Part shown: in pieces, positions 1 through 8,199 of the stretch | How positions within the stretch are numbered: the first letter of the stretch is position 1 | Layout: each line of letters starts with the position of its first letter | Assembly: GCA_017441605.1 (NCBI GenBank) | Contig: JAFRXD010000043.1 | Coordinates: forward strand, 33,773 to 97,772 | Direction: 5' to 3' | DNA: 64,000 nt | Source of the DNA: Thermoguttaceae bacterium | GTDB taxonomy: Bacteria > Planctomycetota > Planctomycetia > Pirellulales > Thermoguttaceae | Position numbers and translations under genes: made by a program | Notes under the pieces: generated by a model | Database searches by the model: none | What the model was told of the DNA's origin: nothing | Seen by the model: the letters and a program-made list of their open reading frames with translations, nothing else

Positions 1-2
1 CC

Positions 3-206
3 GAGACGGAAGATTTGCTCCGCGTTAAGTTTGGAAAATATCCCAATTTGAAGAAGATTCTCCTGTCGACCGAGAACAAGGAACTGATCGACGGGGGAAT
101 CGATCGCGACCTTTATTGGGGATTCGATTTCCGCCGCGTCGCGGGGCAAAATCGGCTCGGGGAAATACTTATGAAAATACGAGAGGAATTGCGAGCGCGA
201 GGCTAG
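3..206 (+). CDS. NADAR-family protein, C-terminal part (5' truncated by window)
   Basis: The reading frame is already open at the window edge, so only about the last 67 residues are seen. They carry the C-terminal hallmarks of the NADAR (YbiA/DUF1768) fold: an LL.T....L.DG segment, a YWGFDF motif and a GQNRLGEILMKIREEL tail. The same tail (YWGFDY, RNQLGRTLMKIRAEL) ends the next gene, so the two are paralogues. NADAR proteins act on ADP-ribose-type N-glycosidic bonds, including ADP-ribose on nucleic-acid bases. The gene lies 25 bp upstream of the NadD-like/NADAR fusion, which suggests one transcript. Whether this copy carries another N-terminal domain cannot be seen. Confidence 0.75.
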   Translation, partial: ETEDLLRVKFGKYPNLKKILLSTENKELIDGGIDRDLYWGFDFRRVAGQNRLGEILMKIREELRARG

Positions 207-231
207 CGCGATTCCTCGGAAAGGAGTCAAT

Positions 232-1299
232 ATGCGGAAATTGGTAGTTTTTAGCGGAACGCACAACCCTCCGACGATTTCGACGCGCCGACTAATGATC
301 GCGGCGCTCGACCAACTGCAAGCGCGAAGGGGGACGTTCGTTTTATCGAGCGACTCGAACGTCGAGTGGGGGCTCGGCGAGTCGGGCGTCGAGGTCGAGG
401 AGACGATCAAGACGCCGCGACTCGCGCGATACGCCATGTTGAAGCTCTTAATGGAGGGCGAAAAGCGAGTAAAAATTTCGGCGCCCGATTTCGACGAGGA
501 ATGGCTCGGCGGAACGGTCGCCGGTTTGCGACGGCTTCGGGAAACGAAAACGGACGCGGAGCTCCACTTCGTCGCCGAAGAGGAGAAACTGCGCGACGCC
601 TCGCAATGGCGGACCCTTGAAGAAATTGCGGGATTCGCTAAAATAGTCGCGTTCGAGAGCGAGTCGTTCGACCCGCGCGCGCTCGTCGAGAAAACCCCGG
701 CGCTCAAGCGCGTCGCGGAGGCGCTCGTCGTTTTGAGGGAGCCCGAGGGGTTCGAACGAATCGATCCGAGCGAGGTCCGTCGGCGCGCCGAGAACGGCGA
801 GTCGATCGAGAAGTTCGTCGGATCGGGGGTCGCGAAGTTGTTCGAATGGTTCCGCGACCATCAAGGCGCGATCGCGCTGTTCCGAGGGAAATACGGATTT
901 TTGGGCAACTTCTATCACCCGGCGCCGGTCCGATTCGAGGGGCTCGAATTCGCGAACTCGGAGGCGGCGTTCCAAGGGGCGAAGACGCTCGATCCGCAAC
1001 TCCGCGCGAGCTTTTGCGATCTAACGCCCTCCGCCGCGAAGAAACTGGGCGGGCAAGTCGAGTTGCGACCCGATTGGGAAGAGGTCAAAGACTCCGTTAT
1101 GGAAGCGGTCGTTCGCGACAAGTTTACGCGCCATGCGGAGTTCGGTCGGCTCCTCTTGGAGACCGGGGATCGCGAGCTCTACGAGGGCAACTCGTGGGAC
1201 GACTCCTATTGGGGATTCGACTACCTCAAAGCCGAGGGGCGAAACCAGTTGGGGAGAACCCTTATGAAGATCCGCGCCGAACTCGCCGCGCGCGAGTAA
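232..1299 (+). CDS. NadD-like nucleotidyltransferase fused to a NADAR domain
   Basis: This is a 355-aa two-domain protein. Residues 1 to about 210 resemble nicotinate/nicotinamide-nucleotide adenylyltransferases: an N-terminal VVFSGTHNPPT loop and a late IDPSEVRRRAENGESIEKFV segment matching the ISxxxIR...G..I..LV region of that family. Residues about 215-355 are a NADAR domain (FRGKYGFLGNFY, FANSEAAFQGAK, YWGFDY, GRNQLGRTLMKIR). The (H/T)xGH catalytic motif that should follow GTHNPPT reads ISTRR, so adenylyl transfer may be lost or altered. The start is supported by AAGGAG seven bases before the ATG. Its neighbours are a second NADAR gene and an ADP-ribosylglycohydrolase, so a role in NAD or ADP-ribose repair or turnover is inferred. 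Confidence 0.8.
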   Translation: MRKLVVFSGTHNPPTISTRRLMIAALDQLQARRGTFVLSSDSNVEWGLGESGVEVEETIKTPRLARYAMLKLLMEGEKRVKISAPDFDEEWLGGTVAGLRRLRETKTDAELHFVAEEEKLRDASQWRTLEEIAGFAKIVAFESESFDPRALVEKTPALKRVAEALVVLREPEGFERIDPSEVRRRAENGESIEKFVGSGVAKLFEWFRDHQGAIALFRGKYGFLGNFYHPAPVRFEGLEFANSEAAFQGAKTLDPQLRASFCDLTPSAAKKLGGQVELRPDWEEVKDSVMEAVVRDKFTRHAEFGRLLLETGDRELYEGNSWDDSYWGFDYLKAEGRNQLGRTLMKIRAELAARE

Positions 1300-1320
1300 T
1301 TTCAAGAATAGGAGTTTGTT

Positions 1321-2373
1321 ATGGTCGATTCGGAAGTTCTCGATCGCGTCAAGGGCTGTCTCTTGGGAGGCGCGATCGGCGACGCGTTGGGATACGCCGT
1401 CGAGTTCTCGTCGTTGGAGCGGATTCGCGTCAAATACGGCGCCGACGGAATTGCCGATTACGAGCTCGATCCAACTTCCGGAGAGGCGATTTTTTCCGAC
1501 GACACGCAAATGTCGCTCTTTACCGCCGAGGGGCTCCTAAGCGCGGTCAAACCGGGAGAGCCGCTCGACTTCGACGCCGCGATTCGCTCGATTCACCTCG
1601 CCTACCTCGACTGGCTCGAGACCCAGCGATCGCGAACCGCGCGAACCGACGAGGGCGCTTCGCGGCTTATGCGCGAGCCCAAGTTGTTCAGGGATCGCGC
1701 CCCGGGAACGACGTGTCTAAGCGCGTTGCGCTCGGGCAATTGCGGCTCGCCCGAGGCGCCGATCAACAATAGCAAGGGCTGCGGCGGCGTTATGCGCGTC
1801 GCCCCGATCGGGGCGCTGAACGCGAATCTCTCCGACGCCGAAGTCGTTCGGCTCGGCGCCGCGGCCGCCGCGATCACGCACGGGCATTCGCTAGGCTATA
1901 TGCCCGCCGGGGTCGCCGCGCTCGCCGTCCGTCGGCTGATCTACGCGCCGACCGGCTCGGTCGTCGAGACCCTGCGCTCGAGTTGCGCCGACGCGCTCGC
2001 GCTCTTCGCCGACGACCCGAACGTCGACGCCCTCAAATCCTTGCTCGACAAAGCGCTGGATCTCGCCGCGCGAGGGGGCGACGACGCGGAGAACGTCGCG
2101 GCGATCGGCGAGGGATGGGTCGGCGAAGAAGCGCTCGCGATCGCGATCTACTGCGCCGCGCGCTGGGAAAACGATTTCTCGCGCTGCGTCGTCGCGGCCG
2201 TAAACTGCGACGGGGACAGCGATTCGAACGGCGCCGTCGCGGGGAATATTCTCGGCGCGGCGCTCGGCGCGAGCCGGATCGACGCGAAGTGGCTCGAAAA
2301 GCTCGAACTGCGCGGGCTTATCGAGGAAATCGCGGGCGACTTGGCGAACGGGGGGAGAGGTCGGGATAGATAA
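1321..2373 (+). CDS. ADP-ribosylglycohydrolase (DraG/ARH family)
   Basis: This 350-aa protein carries the ARH/DraG signatures in order: GCLLGGAIGDALGYAVEF near the N-terminus, the metal-binding SDDTQMSL (about residues 59-66), GCGGVMRVAPIG and ITHGHSLGYMPAG in the middle, and GDSDSNGAVAGNILGAALG near the C-terminus. The last corresponds to the family GD(T/S)D metal site. Such enzymes remove ADP-ribose from proteins, or hydrolyse related ADP-ribose conjugates, in the cytoplasm using two divalent cations. AGGAG lies seven bases before the ATG. The gene starts 21 bp after the NadD-like/NADAR fusion and is probably co-transcribed with it, forming a compact ADP-ribose handling unit. Confidence 0.92.
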   Translation: MVDSEVLDRVKGCLLGGAIGDALGYAVEFSSLERIRVKYGADGIADYELDPTSGEAIFSDDTQMSLFTAEGLLSAVKPGEPLDFDAAIRSIHLAYLDWLETQRSRTARTDEGASRLMREPKLFRDRAPGTTCLSALRSGNCGSPEAPINNSKGCGGVMRVAPIGALNANLSDAEVVRLGAAAAAITHGHSLGYMPAGVAALAVRRLIYAPTGSVVETLRSSCADALALFADDPNVDALKSLLDKALDLAARGGDDAENVAAIGEGWVGEEALAIAIYCAARWENDFSRCVVAAVNCDGDSDSNGAVAGNILGAALGASRIDAKWLEKLELRGLIEEIAGDLANGGRGRDR

Positions 2374-2438
2374 CTCGTTCGTATCGAGGTGATTGCGCCG
2401 GGCGGAGCGAACGGCGAACGAAACAGAGGAGGAGATAA

Positions 2439-4394
2439 ATGAGAAACGCGAACGACTTGGCAAAAATCGAAGCTTTGGGACTATCGCCGGAGAGCGAGGG
2501 CGTCGTTTGGAACGACGAGGGGAGGCTTGTCCAACTGAAGATCAAGTTCAAGTTCACTAACGCGCTACGAAAATTGGACCTCTCGGGTTGTAGCGCATTG
2601 GAATGCCTCGAATGTCCAAAGAATAATTTGAGCGAATTGGACCTCTCGGGTTGTAGCGCATTGGAATGCCTCGAATGTCCAAAGAATAATTTGAGCGAAT
2701 TGGACCTCTCGGGTTGCAGCGCATTGATACGCCTCATATGTACATCCAACGCGATACAAAAATTGGACCTCTCGGGTTGTACCGCGCTGGAAATCCTCAA
2801 TTGTTCAGGGAATAACCTAAGTGAATTGGACGTTTCAGGTTGCTCGCGGTTACGGAAAATTTATTGCCGGGAAAATAGTAACCTAAGTGAATTGAACGTT
2901 TCAGGTTGCTCGTGGTTACAGGAAATTCATTGCGACAATAACGCGCTACAAAAACTGGACCTCTCGGGTTATAGCGCATTGGAACGCCTCGAATGTCCAA
3001 AGAATAATTTGAGCGAATTGGACCTCTCGGGTTGCAGCGCATTGATACGCCTCATATGTACATCCAACGCGATACAAAAACTGGACCTCTCGGGTTGCGC
3101 GGACTTGCGAGTACTCCATTGTTACGGCAACGCGATACAAAAACTGGACCTCTCGGATTGCGCGGGCTTGCGAGAACTCCATTGTTCCGGTAACGCGATA
3201 CAAAAACTGGATCTCTCGGGTTGCCACGAGTTGGACGAGCTCTCTTGTTCATCAGATAACCTAAGTGAATTGGACGTTTCAGGTTGCTCGCGGTTACGGA
3301 AAATTTATTGCCGGGGAAGTAGTAACCTAAGTGAGTTGGACGTTTCAGGTTGCTCGCAGTTACAGGAACTTTATTGCGACAATAACGCGTTACAAAAATT
3401 GAACCTCTCGGGTTGCACCGCGCTGACAATCCTCGATTGCAAGAACAATAACTTGCGCGAATTGGACTTTTCCGATTGCGACAGATTGTATAAGCTTCAC
3501 GGCGAAAACAACCCTTTGCTCGAAATCCGGTTTCCCAATTGCGATTCCCCGGAAGTAATCGACTGTAGTCGTTGTAATATAACGTATTTGTACATACCCG
3601 GCTACAACGCGCTTACCGAGATTCGCGGAGTCGAATTTCTTACTGAGCTCGACGCGGCGAATTGCGCAAATTTGAGAAAGATTGAATCCCACGGGGATTG
3701 CTCCGATCCTTTGAACGTTCCTGGGACAGGGATCTGGCGCAAAGAACGTCCGGGAAGGGGGGATCTCTGGCGTTTGGACGTTTCAAATTGCGAACGACTA
3801 CTCTCGATCGATTGCGCCAATAATGACTTGGACGATTTGAACGTTTCAAATTGCGCGCAACTACGCTCGCTCAATTGCGCCAACAATTACTTGACAAAAT
3901 TGGACGTTTCAAGTTGTCAATCGTTGCGAGAGCTTCGCTGCAGTGACAATGAACTTTTAGAACTCGACGTTTCGAATCTTCCAAATCTCCGCTCAGTATA
4001 TTGCGTCAGAAACGATTGCGACAAATACGGTCTTCAAAAATTGAACGCGACCGGTTGTTCAAAATTGGAGCGCGTTTACTGTCGCAATAACGCATTGAAA
4101 GAACTCGACCTTTCGGGATTAAAGAATTTGAGAATGCTGTTTTGCCGCGATAACGCAATAACGAATCTCAACGCGTCGGATTGCGAGGCGTTGCAACGTA
4201 TGAGTTGTATCGGCAATGGTCTGCGCAACCTCGACGTTTCCTCCGCGGTTAATCTAGAATGGCTTCTTTGTTACCCCGGCAACGAGCTTTCGCCGGGGGA
4301 AGTCAAAATGTCGGGGGACGAACGGCTGAAAGTTTTCCGCCCCCTCGACGCAAACGCGCCGCGCAAAAGAAACGCCGACCAAAAAGAGAACTAA
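2439..4394 (+). CDS. Cys-ladder leucine-rich-repeat protein, cytosolic (copy 1)
   Basis: This 651-aa protein is built almost entirely of about 21-residue repeats of the form LxxLDLSGCxxLxxLxCxxNx. A Cys-containing LDLSGC strand alternates with a second Cys position, giving a regular Cys ladder. A short N-terminal module (NDLAKIEALGLSPESEGVVW) precedes the repeats and recurs in the next gene and in the exported LRR protein at 39.0-42.6 kb. No signal peptide or membrane segment is present. GAGGAGGAG lies just before the ATG. Several repeats are near-identical at DNA level (about 2575-2760 and 2970-3200), which points to recent duplication within the gene. The function is unknown; LRR solenoids usually bind proteins. 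Confidence 0.85.
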   Translation: MRNANDLAKIEALGLSPESEGVVWNDEGRLVQLKIKFKFTNALRKLDLSGCSALECLECPKNNLSELDLSGCSALECLECPKNNLSELDLSGCSALIRLICTSNAIQKLDLSGCTALEILNCSGNNLSELDVSGCSRLRKIYCRENSNLSELNVSGCSWLQEIHCDNNALQKLDLSGYSALERLECPKNNLSELDLSGCSALIRLICTSNAIQKLDLSGCADLRVLHCYGNAIQKLDLSDCAGLRELHCSGNAIQKLDLSGCHELDELSCSSDNLSELDVSGCSRLRKIYCRGSSNLSELDVSGCSQLQELYCDNNALQKLNLSGCTALTILDCKNNNLRELDFSDCDRLYKLHGENNPLLEIRFPNCDSPEVIDCSRCNITYLYIPGYNALTEIRGVEFLTELDAANCANLRKIESHGDCSDPLNVPGTGIWRKERPGRGDLWRLDVSNCERLLSIDCANNDLDDLNVSNCAQLRSLNCANNYLTKLDVSSCQSLRELRCSDNELLELDVSNLPNLRSVYCVRNDCDKYGLQKLNATGCSKLERVYCRNNALKELDLSGLKNLRMLFCRDNAITNLNASDCEALQRMSCIGNGLRNLDVSSAVNLEWLLCYPGNELSPGEVKMSGDERLKVFRPLDANAPRKRNADQKEN

Positions 4395-4414
4395 CGCGAT
4401 CTAAGTAATTTTAA

Positions 4415-6373
4415 ATGAAAAACGCGAACGATTTAGCAAAAATCGAAGCTTTGGGACTATCGCCGGAGAGCCGTTGCGTCGTCTGGAACGACGAGGGAAG
4501 ACTTGTCGAACTGACGATTCCCAAACATTGGATCGAGAGCAAAATTGGTAGAAACAAACGGTTAGTTTGGTTGGACGTCTCCGGTTGCTCTAGTTTGCGC
4601 GTTCTCGACTGTCGCGAAAACGGAGTAATAACCCATTTGGACGCGTCCGGTTGCGCGAGTTTACAAGAACTCTATTGCTTTTGCGAAGGACATAACTATC
4701 TATCGTCGCTGATCCTCTCCGGATGCTCGAGTTTACAAAAACTCTATTGCGACGGTTCCATATGGAACGGCAATAATCTAACTTCGTTGAATCTCGCCGA
4801 TTGCCGAGATTTACGAGAACTCTATTGCTCCAGTAGCAAATTATCGTCGTTGGATCTTTCAGGTCGCGCAAATTTACAAAAGCTTCATTGCAACGGTTCT
4901 CCGTTCGGCGAACTATTATCGTTAAACGTTTCCGGTTGTTGCCGTTTACAAGAACTCTATTGTTCCGCGAACAAATTATCGTCGTTGGATCTTTCAGGTT
5001 GCCAAGAATTACAAGCTCTCCATTGCGGTTTTAACGAATTGACGTCGCTGGATCTTTCCTGTTGCGCGCGTCTGCAAAAACTCTATTGCGGGGGAAACAA
5101 TTTTTCTTCGCTCGACGTTTCCAATAGCGCGAGTTTGGAAATTCTCGATTGCGGACCGCGCGGGCAATTATCTTCGTTAAACGCGTCCAATTGCGCGCGT
5201 TTGCGTCGTATTATTTGTAACGACAGCGATTTATCGTCGTTGGACGCGTCCGGTTGCGCGCGCTTGCAAACGATTGATTGCGGTCGCAACCAATTATCGT
5301 CGTTGAAAATTACCGGTTGCGAGAGGTTACAAAAGCTAGATTGTAGCCGCGACCAAATGTCGTCGCTGGACGTCTCCGGTTTCGCGCGTTTACAAACGCT
5401 CTACTGCGACCATAACCCCCTAATAGAGTTAAATATTTCCGGTTGCGCGCGTTTACAAACGCTGCGCTACGACAATAACGAACAATTAACGAGAATCAAA
5501 GCGTCGGGTTGCGGTTATTTGGAAACGTTATATTGCGGTAATAATCAACAATTAACGGAATCCGACGTTTCAAATTACCCCGTTTTGAAAAAGTTTTATT
5601 GCGACGGGAGTAGGCAATTATCCGATTCGGATTGCGTTAATTTACAAACGTTGTCTTGCCAACGCAACGAACAACTTAGAGCGCTCGACCTCTCTAACTC
5701 CCCCAATTTACGAATACTCGATTGTTGCCATAACGAACGACTAAGAAAACTCGACCTCTCTAAATGTCCCAATTTAGAGCGCGCGCATTGCGCGAACAAC
5801 GCGCGTCTAACCGATTTCGAATGTTCGGAATCGCCGCGTCTGAAATCGCTTCGGGTCTCGAACAACGCTCTGGCGACGCTCGCGTTGTCCAATTGCGACC
5901 AATTGATCGACGTTCAATGCAATAACAATGGTTTAATCAAGCTCGAGCTTTTGAATTGCGATAACGTAAGGTATCTTAATTGTCGCGACAACTCGCTAAG
6001 AGAACTCGACTTGTCCAACCTTGAACGTCTCCGCGGGCTCGATTGCGGCGGCAATCTTTTAACCGAGCTCGACGCGTCGTTTAGCGATCGTTTAGTCAAC
6101 GTTTGGCTCGATTCTTCGCTAAAGAGATTGCGCGTATCGTCTCGCGTCTCTCGCGGATCGCGTCGTCCCATCGCGGCGCGCCTTCGTAGAAACGGCAAGT
6201 GGAACAAACTCGAGGTCGTCGATCGATTTGGCGAGTCGCTGGAAACGGACGTCGACGAACGTCGCGGAAAATTCAAGTTCTCGCCCGAATCGACGCCCAT
6301 TAACGTTTTTTATTTCCTCGGGAACGAAACGGTCGGAACGACGATTATCGAATCGGTCGAGTCGAAAGCGTAA
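4415..6373 (+). CDS. Cys-ladder leucine-rich-repeat protein, cytosolic (copy 2)
   Basis: This 652-aa paralogue of the upstream gene starts 20 bp after its stop codon. The N-terminal module (NDLAKIEALGLSPESRCVVW) is nearly the same. The repeats follow LSSLDLSGCxxLQxLYCxxN but are more diverged in DNA than in copy 1. The last about 90 residues leave the repeat pattern and end in a basic, mixed segment (SLKRLRVSSRVSRGSRRPIAA, then KFKFSPESTPINVFYFLGN) that resembles the linker after the LRR blocks of the exported 39.0-42.6 kb protein. There is no signal peptide. No clear ribosome-binding site precedes the ATG, so translation may be coupled to copy 1. The function is unknown. Confidence 0.85.
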   Translation: MKNANDLAKIEALGLSPESRCVVWNDEGRLVELTIPKHWIESKIGRNKRLVWLDVSGCSSLRVLDCRENGVITHLDASGCASLQELYCFCEGHNYLSSLILSGCSSLQKLYCDGSIWNGNNLTSLNLADCRDLRELYCSSSKLSSLDLSGRANLQKLHCNGSPFGELLSLNVSGCCRLQELYCSANKLSSLDLSGCQELQALHCGFNELTSLDLSCCARLQKLYCGGNNFSSLDVSNSASLEILDCGPRGQLSSLNASNCARLRRIICNDSDLSSLDASGCARLQTIDCGRNQLSSLKITGCERLQKLDCSRDQMSSLDVSGFARLQTLYCDHNPLIELNISGCARLQTLRYDNNEQLTRIKASGCGYLETLYCGNNQQLTESDVSNYPVLKKFYCDGSRQLSDSDCVNLQTLSCQRNEQLRALDLSNSPNLRILDCCHNERLRKLDLSKCPNLERAHCANNARLTDFECSESPRLKSLRVSNNALATLALSNCDQLIDVQCNNNGLIKLELLNCDNVRYLNCRDNSLRELDLSNLERLRGLDCGGNLLTELDASFSDRLVNVWLDSSLKRLRVSSRVSRGSRRPIAARLRRNGKWNKLEVVDRFGESLETDVDERRGKFKFSPESTPINVFYFLGNETVGTTIIESVESKA

Positions 6374-6410
6374 CGCGACCGCTTCCGTCAATTCGTTATG
6401 ATCGCTTTAA

Positions 6411-6455
6411 ACAAACTCTTGGAAGCGCCTATCTAGACGACTTCCAAGAGTTTGT
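6411..6455. terminator. Perfect 15-bp inverted repeat between convergent genes
   Basis: Arms ACAAACTCTTGGAAG (6411-6425) and CTTCCAAGAGTTTGT (6441-6455) are exactly complementary around a 15-nt loop. It lies between the end of the LRR pair and the end of the FN3 remnant on the other strand. The T-tracts are short, so termination is inferred from position. Confidence 0.55.
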
Positions 6456-6464
6456 CGTTCGATA

Positions 6465-7025
6465 TTACTTCGCGACCGTCTCCGCCAAAAGGTCCCAGAA
6501 TTCGTCAAAATCCTCGTCGAGGTAGTTCTCGAACGCGGCGTCGAGGTCGAGGACGGCGGAGGACGCCGGGGCGCCGGTCGTCGTCGCGGTCAGCTCGAGC
6601 GGGTCGGAGTCGGCGTAGCCGGGGGCGGTCGCTCTGATTCGGACGAAGTAGGCCGTTCCAGAGGTTAGACCGGAAATCGTTTTGGTTCCGGCGGTTGGAT
6701 ACGCCTTCGTTAGACAGTTCGCGAAGGTCGGGTCGGTTCCGTACTCGACGACGTACTTCGCCGCGTTGGGGGTCGCCGTAATCTTGGCGACGATCGCGGT
6801 TTTGGTCGTCGAGAGGGCGAGACCGGGGGTCGCCAGGACGCCTAGGAACGCGGACGTCTTTTTGGAGACCGCGGCGGTCCAAGCGGAGTCGACGCGGCTC
6901 GTTCCGTCGGCGAGCGCTTTGGCGCGGAAGTAGTAGGTCGTCGAGGGGTCCAAGCCGGAAATCGTTTTGGCGCCGCTCGTTGGGAACGTCGCGGTTTGGG
7001 AACTGGCGAAGTCGTCCAATCCGTC
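6465..7025 (-). pseudogene. Fibronectin-III surface-protein fragment, 5'-truncated
   Basis: About 185 codons encode two FN3-like units (TISGLDPSTTYYFRAKAL and TISGLTSGTAYFVRIRA) and a short acidic C-terminus. They align with the C-terminal end of the exported LRR/FN3 protein at 39.0-42.6 kb: both have STDPTF or GTDPTF, an ELTATT segment, (A/V)SSAVLD and an acidic tail. The reading frame begins inside an FN3 domain (DDFASSQTATFPTSG) with no signal peptide and only a TTG codon near the edge. Immediately upstream is the 3' end of an Rpn-type gene. This looks like the 3' remnant of a surface-protein gene whose front was lost when that gene arrived or by recombination. Confidence 0.7.
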
Positions 7026-7044
7026 CCTCGTTCCTCGCGGACGC

Positions 7045-7931
7045 TCAACTCCGCCGAAGTTCCGCCACTTTTCGCGTAAATTCCTCGGGCGTCATGCGCG
7101 CCTCTTCCGCCGCTTCGGACAGGGTAAACTTGCCCTTTTGAACAAGCCCGGAGAGCATTAAGAGACCGCCTTCGCCTCGACCCTGACCAACGCCGGCGGT
7201 AAAGATCCGTTCGTTGTGTTCGTTCATTCGCGACTCGAAATCGGCGCGAGCCCAATCGATGGCGGCTTGTTGCGCGTTGGTAAACGATTCCACTTTTCGC
7301 CTCGCTTCCAAAATGCCGGGCGTTCTCTTTTCGTATTCGGCGAGAGTCTCCTCGCTCAAAAAAGGAAAACGCCCTATTGTGTCGGACCAATCTCGTAAAA
7401 ACGGGGTTTTGAACCCTTGGACGCGCTCGCCCTCTCGGGGACGCGAACGTTAATAATCTTCAAGGCGTCGACGGAACGAGCCGTTTCAATCCCCGCGAAC
7501 GTTACGCGCTCGAACCAGACGTCGGGCTTTTCGTCCCAAATCGGAAATCGAACAAAGCTAATCGACAGCGCCGGTTTAAGGTTTTTGTAAAGGACGCCGG
7601 TCTTGTACTGCGACGAGTACAAGCGAGTCAAATAGCAAATGGTTCGCTCGAGATAACCCTCTTGGGACTGCGATTGCATCTCGACGTTGATTTGCCGCCC
7701 CGTCTCGTCGACGACCAAAATATCGAGGATCGTTTCCCTACTGTTATTGGAGTCCCCAAATTGGTGGGGATTAACGTAAACGATTTCCTTGACGAGCGGA
7801 AGTTCCGCCTCGATAAAAACCGCGTTGAGCAAACAAATCAATATCGGCTCGGAACCGATCGCTCCGAAAACGGGACGAAACGACGTATCATGCCAAAGCT
7901 CTAGCGTCCATTTACCGTTTTTTCCGATCAT
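7045..7931 (-). pseudogene. Rpn/PD-(D/E)XK nuclease-transposase family gene, frameshifted
   Basis: The first part (start ATG at 7931, GGGGAG upstream) reads MIGKNGKWTLELWHDTSFRPVFG and contains ETILDILVVDETGRQINVEMQ, the PD-(D/E)XK core (D...E.Q) of the Rpn recombination-promoting nuclease family. This frame stops at 7374 (...RFYEIGPTQ). The family C-terminus continues in another frame: LRDWSDTIGRFPFLSEETLAEYEKRTP through QGRGEGG and a helical tail ending at 7045. The two frames overlap at a homopolymer stretch (CCCC and TTTTT, about 7395-7405), so a single indel there splits the gene. A sequencing error cannot be excluded. A good promoter lies upstream. Confidence 0.75.
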
Positions 7932-7991
7932 AATGTTCTCCCCAACGCGTCGACGTCTCGCTCGGTCGGCAAAACTCGCGACGCTATCCTC

Positions 7992-8020
7992 ATTATATAT
8001 ATGCGAACGGAGGGCGTCAA
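7992..8020 (-). promoter_or_regulatory. Sigma-70-type promoter for the Rpn-type gene
   Basis: On the minus strand TTGACG (8020-8015) and TATAAT (7997-7992) are separated by 17 bp. A start about 55 bases before the ATG at 7931 is expected. Confidence 0.7.
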
Positions 8021-8119
8021 GCGACGGACCGTTTCGATCGTTGAGATTATCGGGGCTTTTACAGTTTTCCAATGCCCCGCGCGAGATTTTTCAAAAAAAG
8101 AAGATTTTCGAAGTTTTTT

Positions 8120-8148
8120 TTGACTTCCAAACCTCTCGGGGCCATAAT
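8120..8148 (+). promoter_or_regulatory. Sigma-70-type promoter for the 1354-aa secreted protein
   Basis: TTGACT (8120-8125) and CATAAT (8143-8148) are separated by 17 bp, about 50 bases before the ATG at 8200. It is back to back with the promoter of the Rpn-type gene. Confidence 0.65.
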
Positions 8149-8199
8149 ACGAGGGTCGGTTTAGTCCGATTCAACGACAAAGGCGTAGGAGATAGTGTT

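Noticed and set aside
448..999. Long antisense open frames opposite recognised genes (here and through most of the window)
   Set aside because: High GC and codon bias make such frames; they are rich in Arg and have no family features.
7789..8199. Upstream extension of the 1354-aa secreted protein
   Set aside because: It would overlap the divergent Rpn-type gene and both promoters; the signal peptide starts at 8200.
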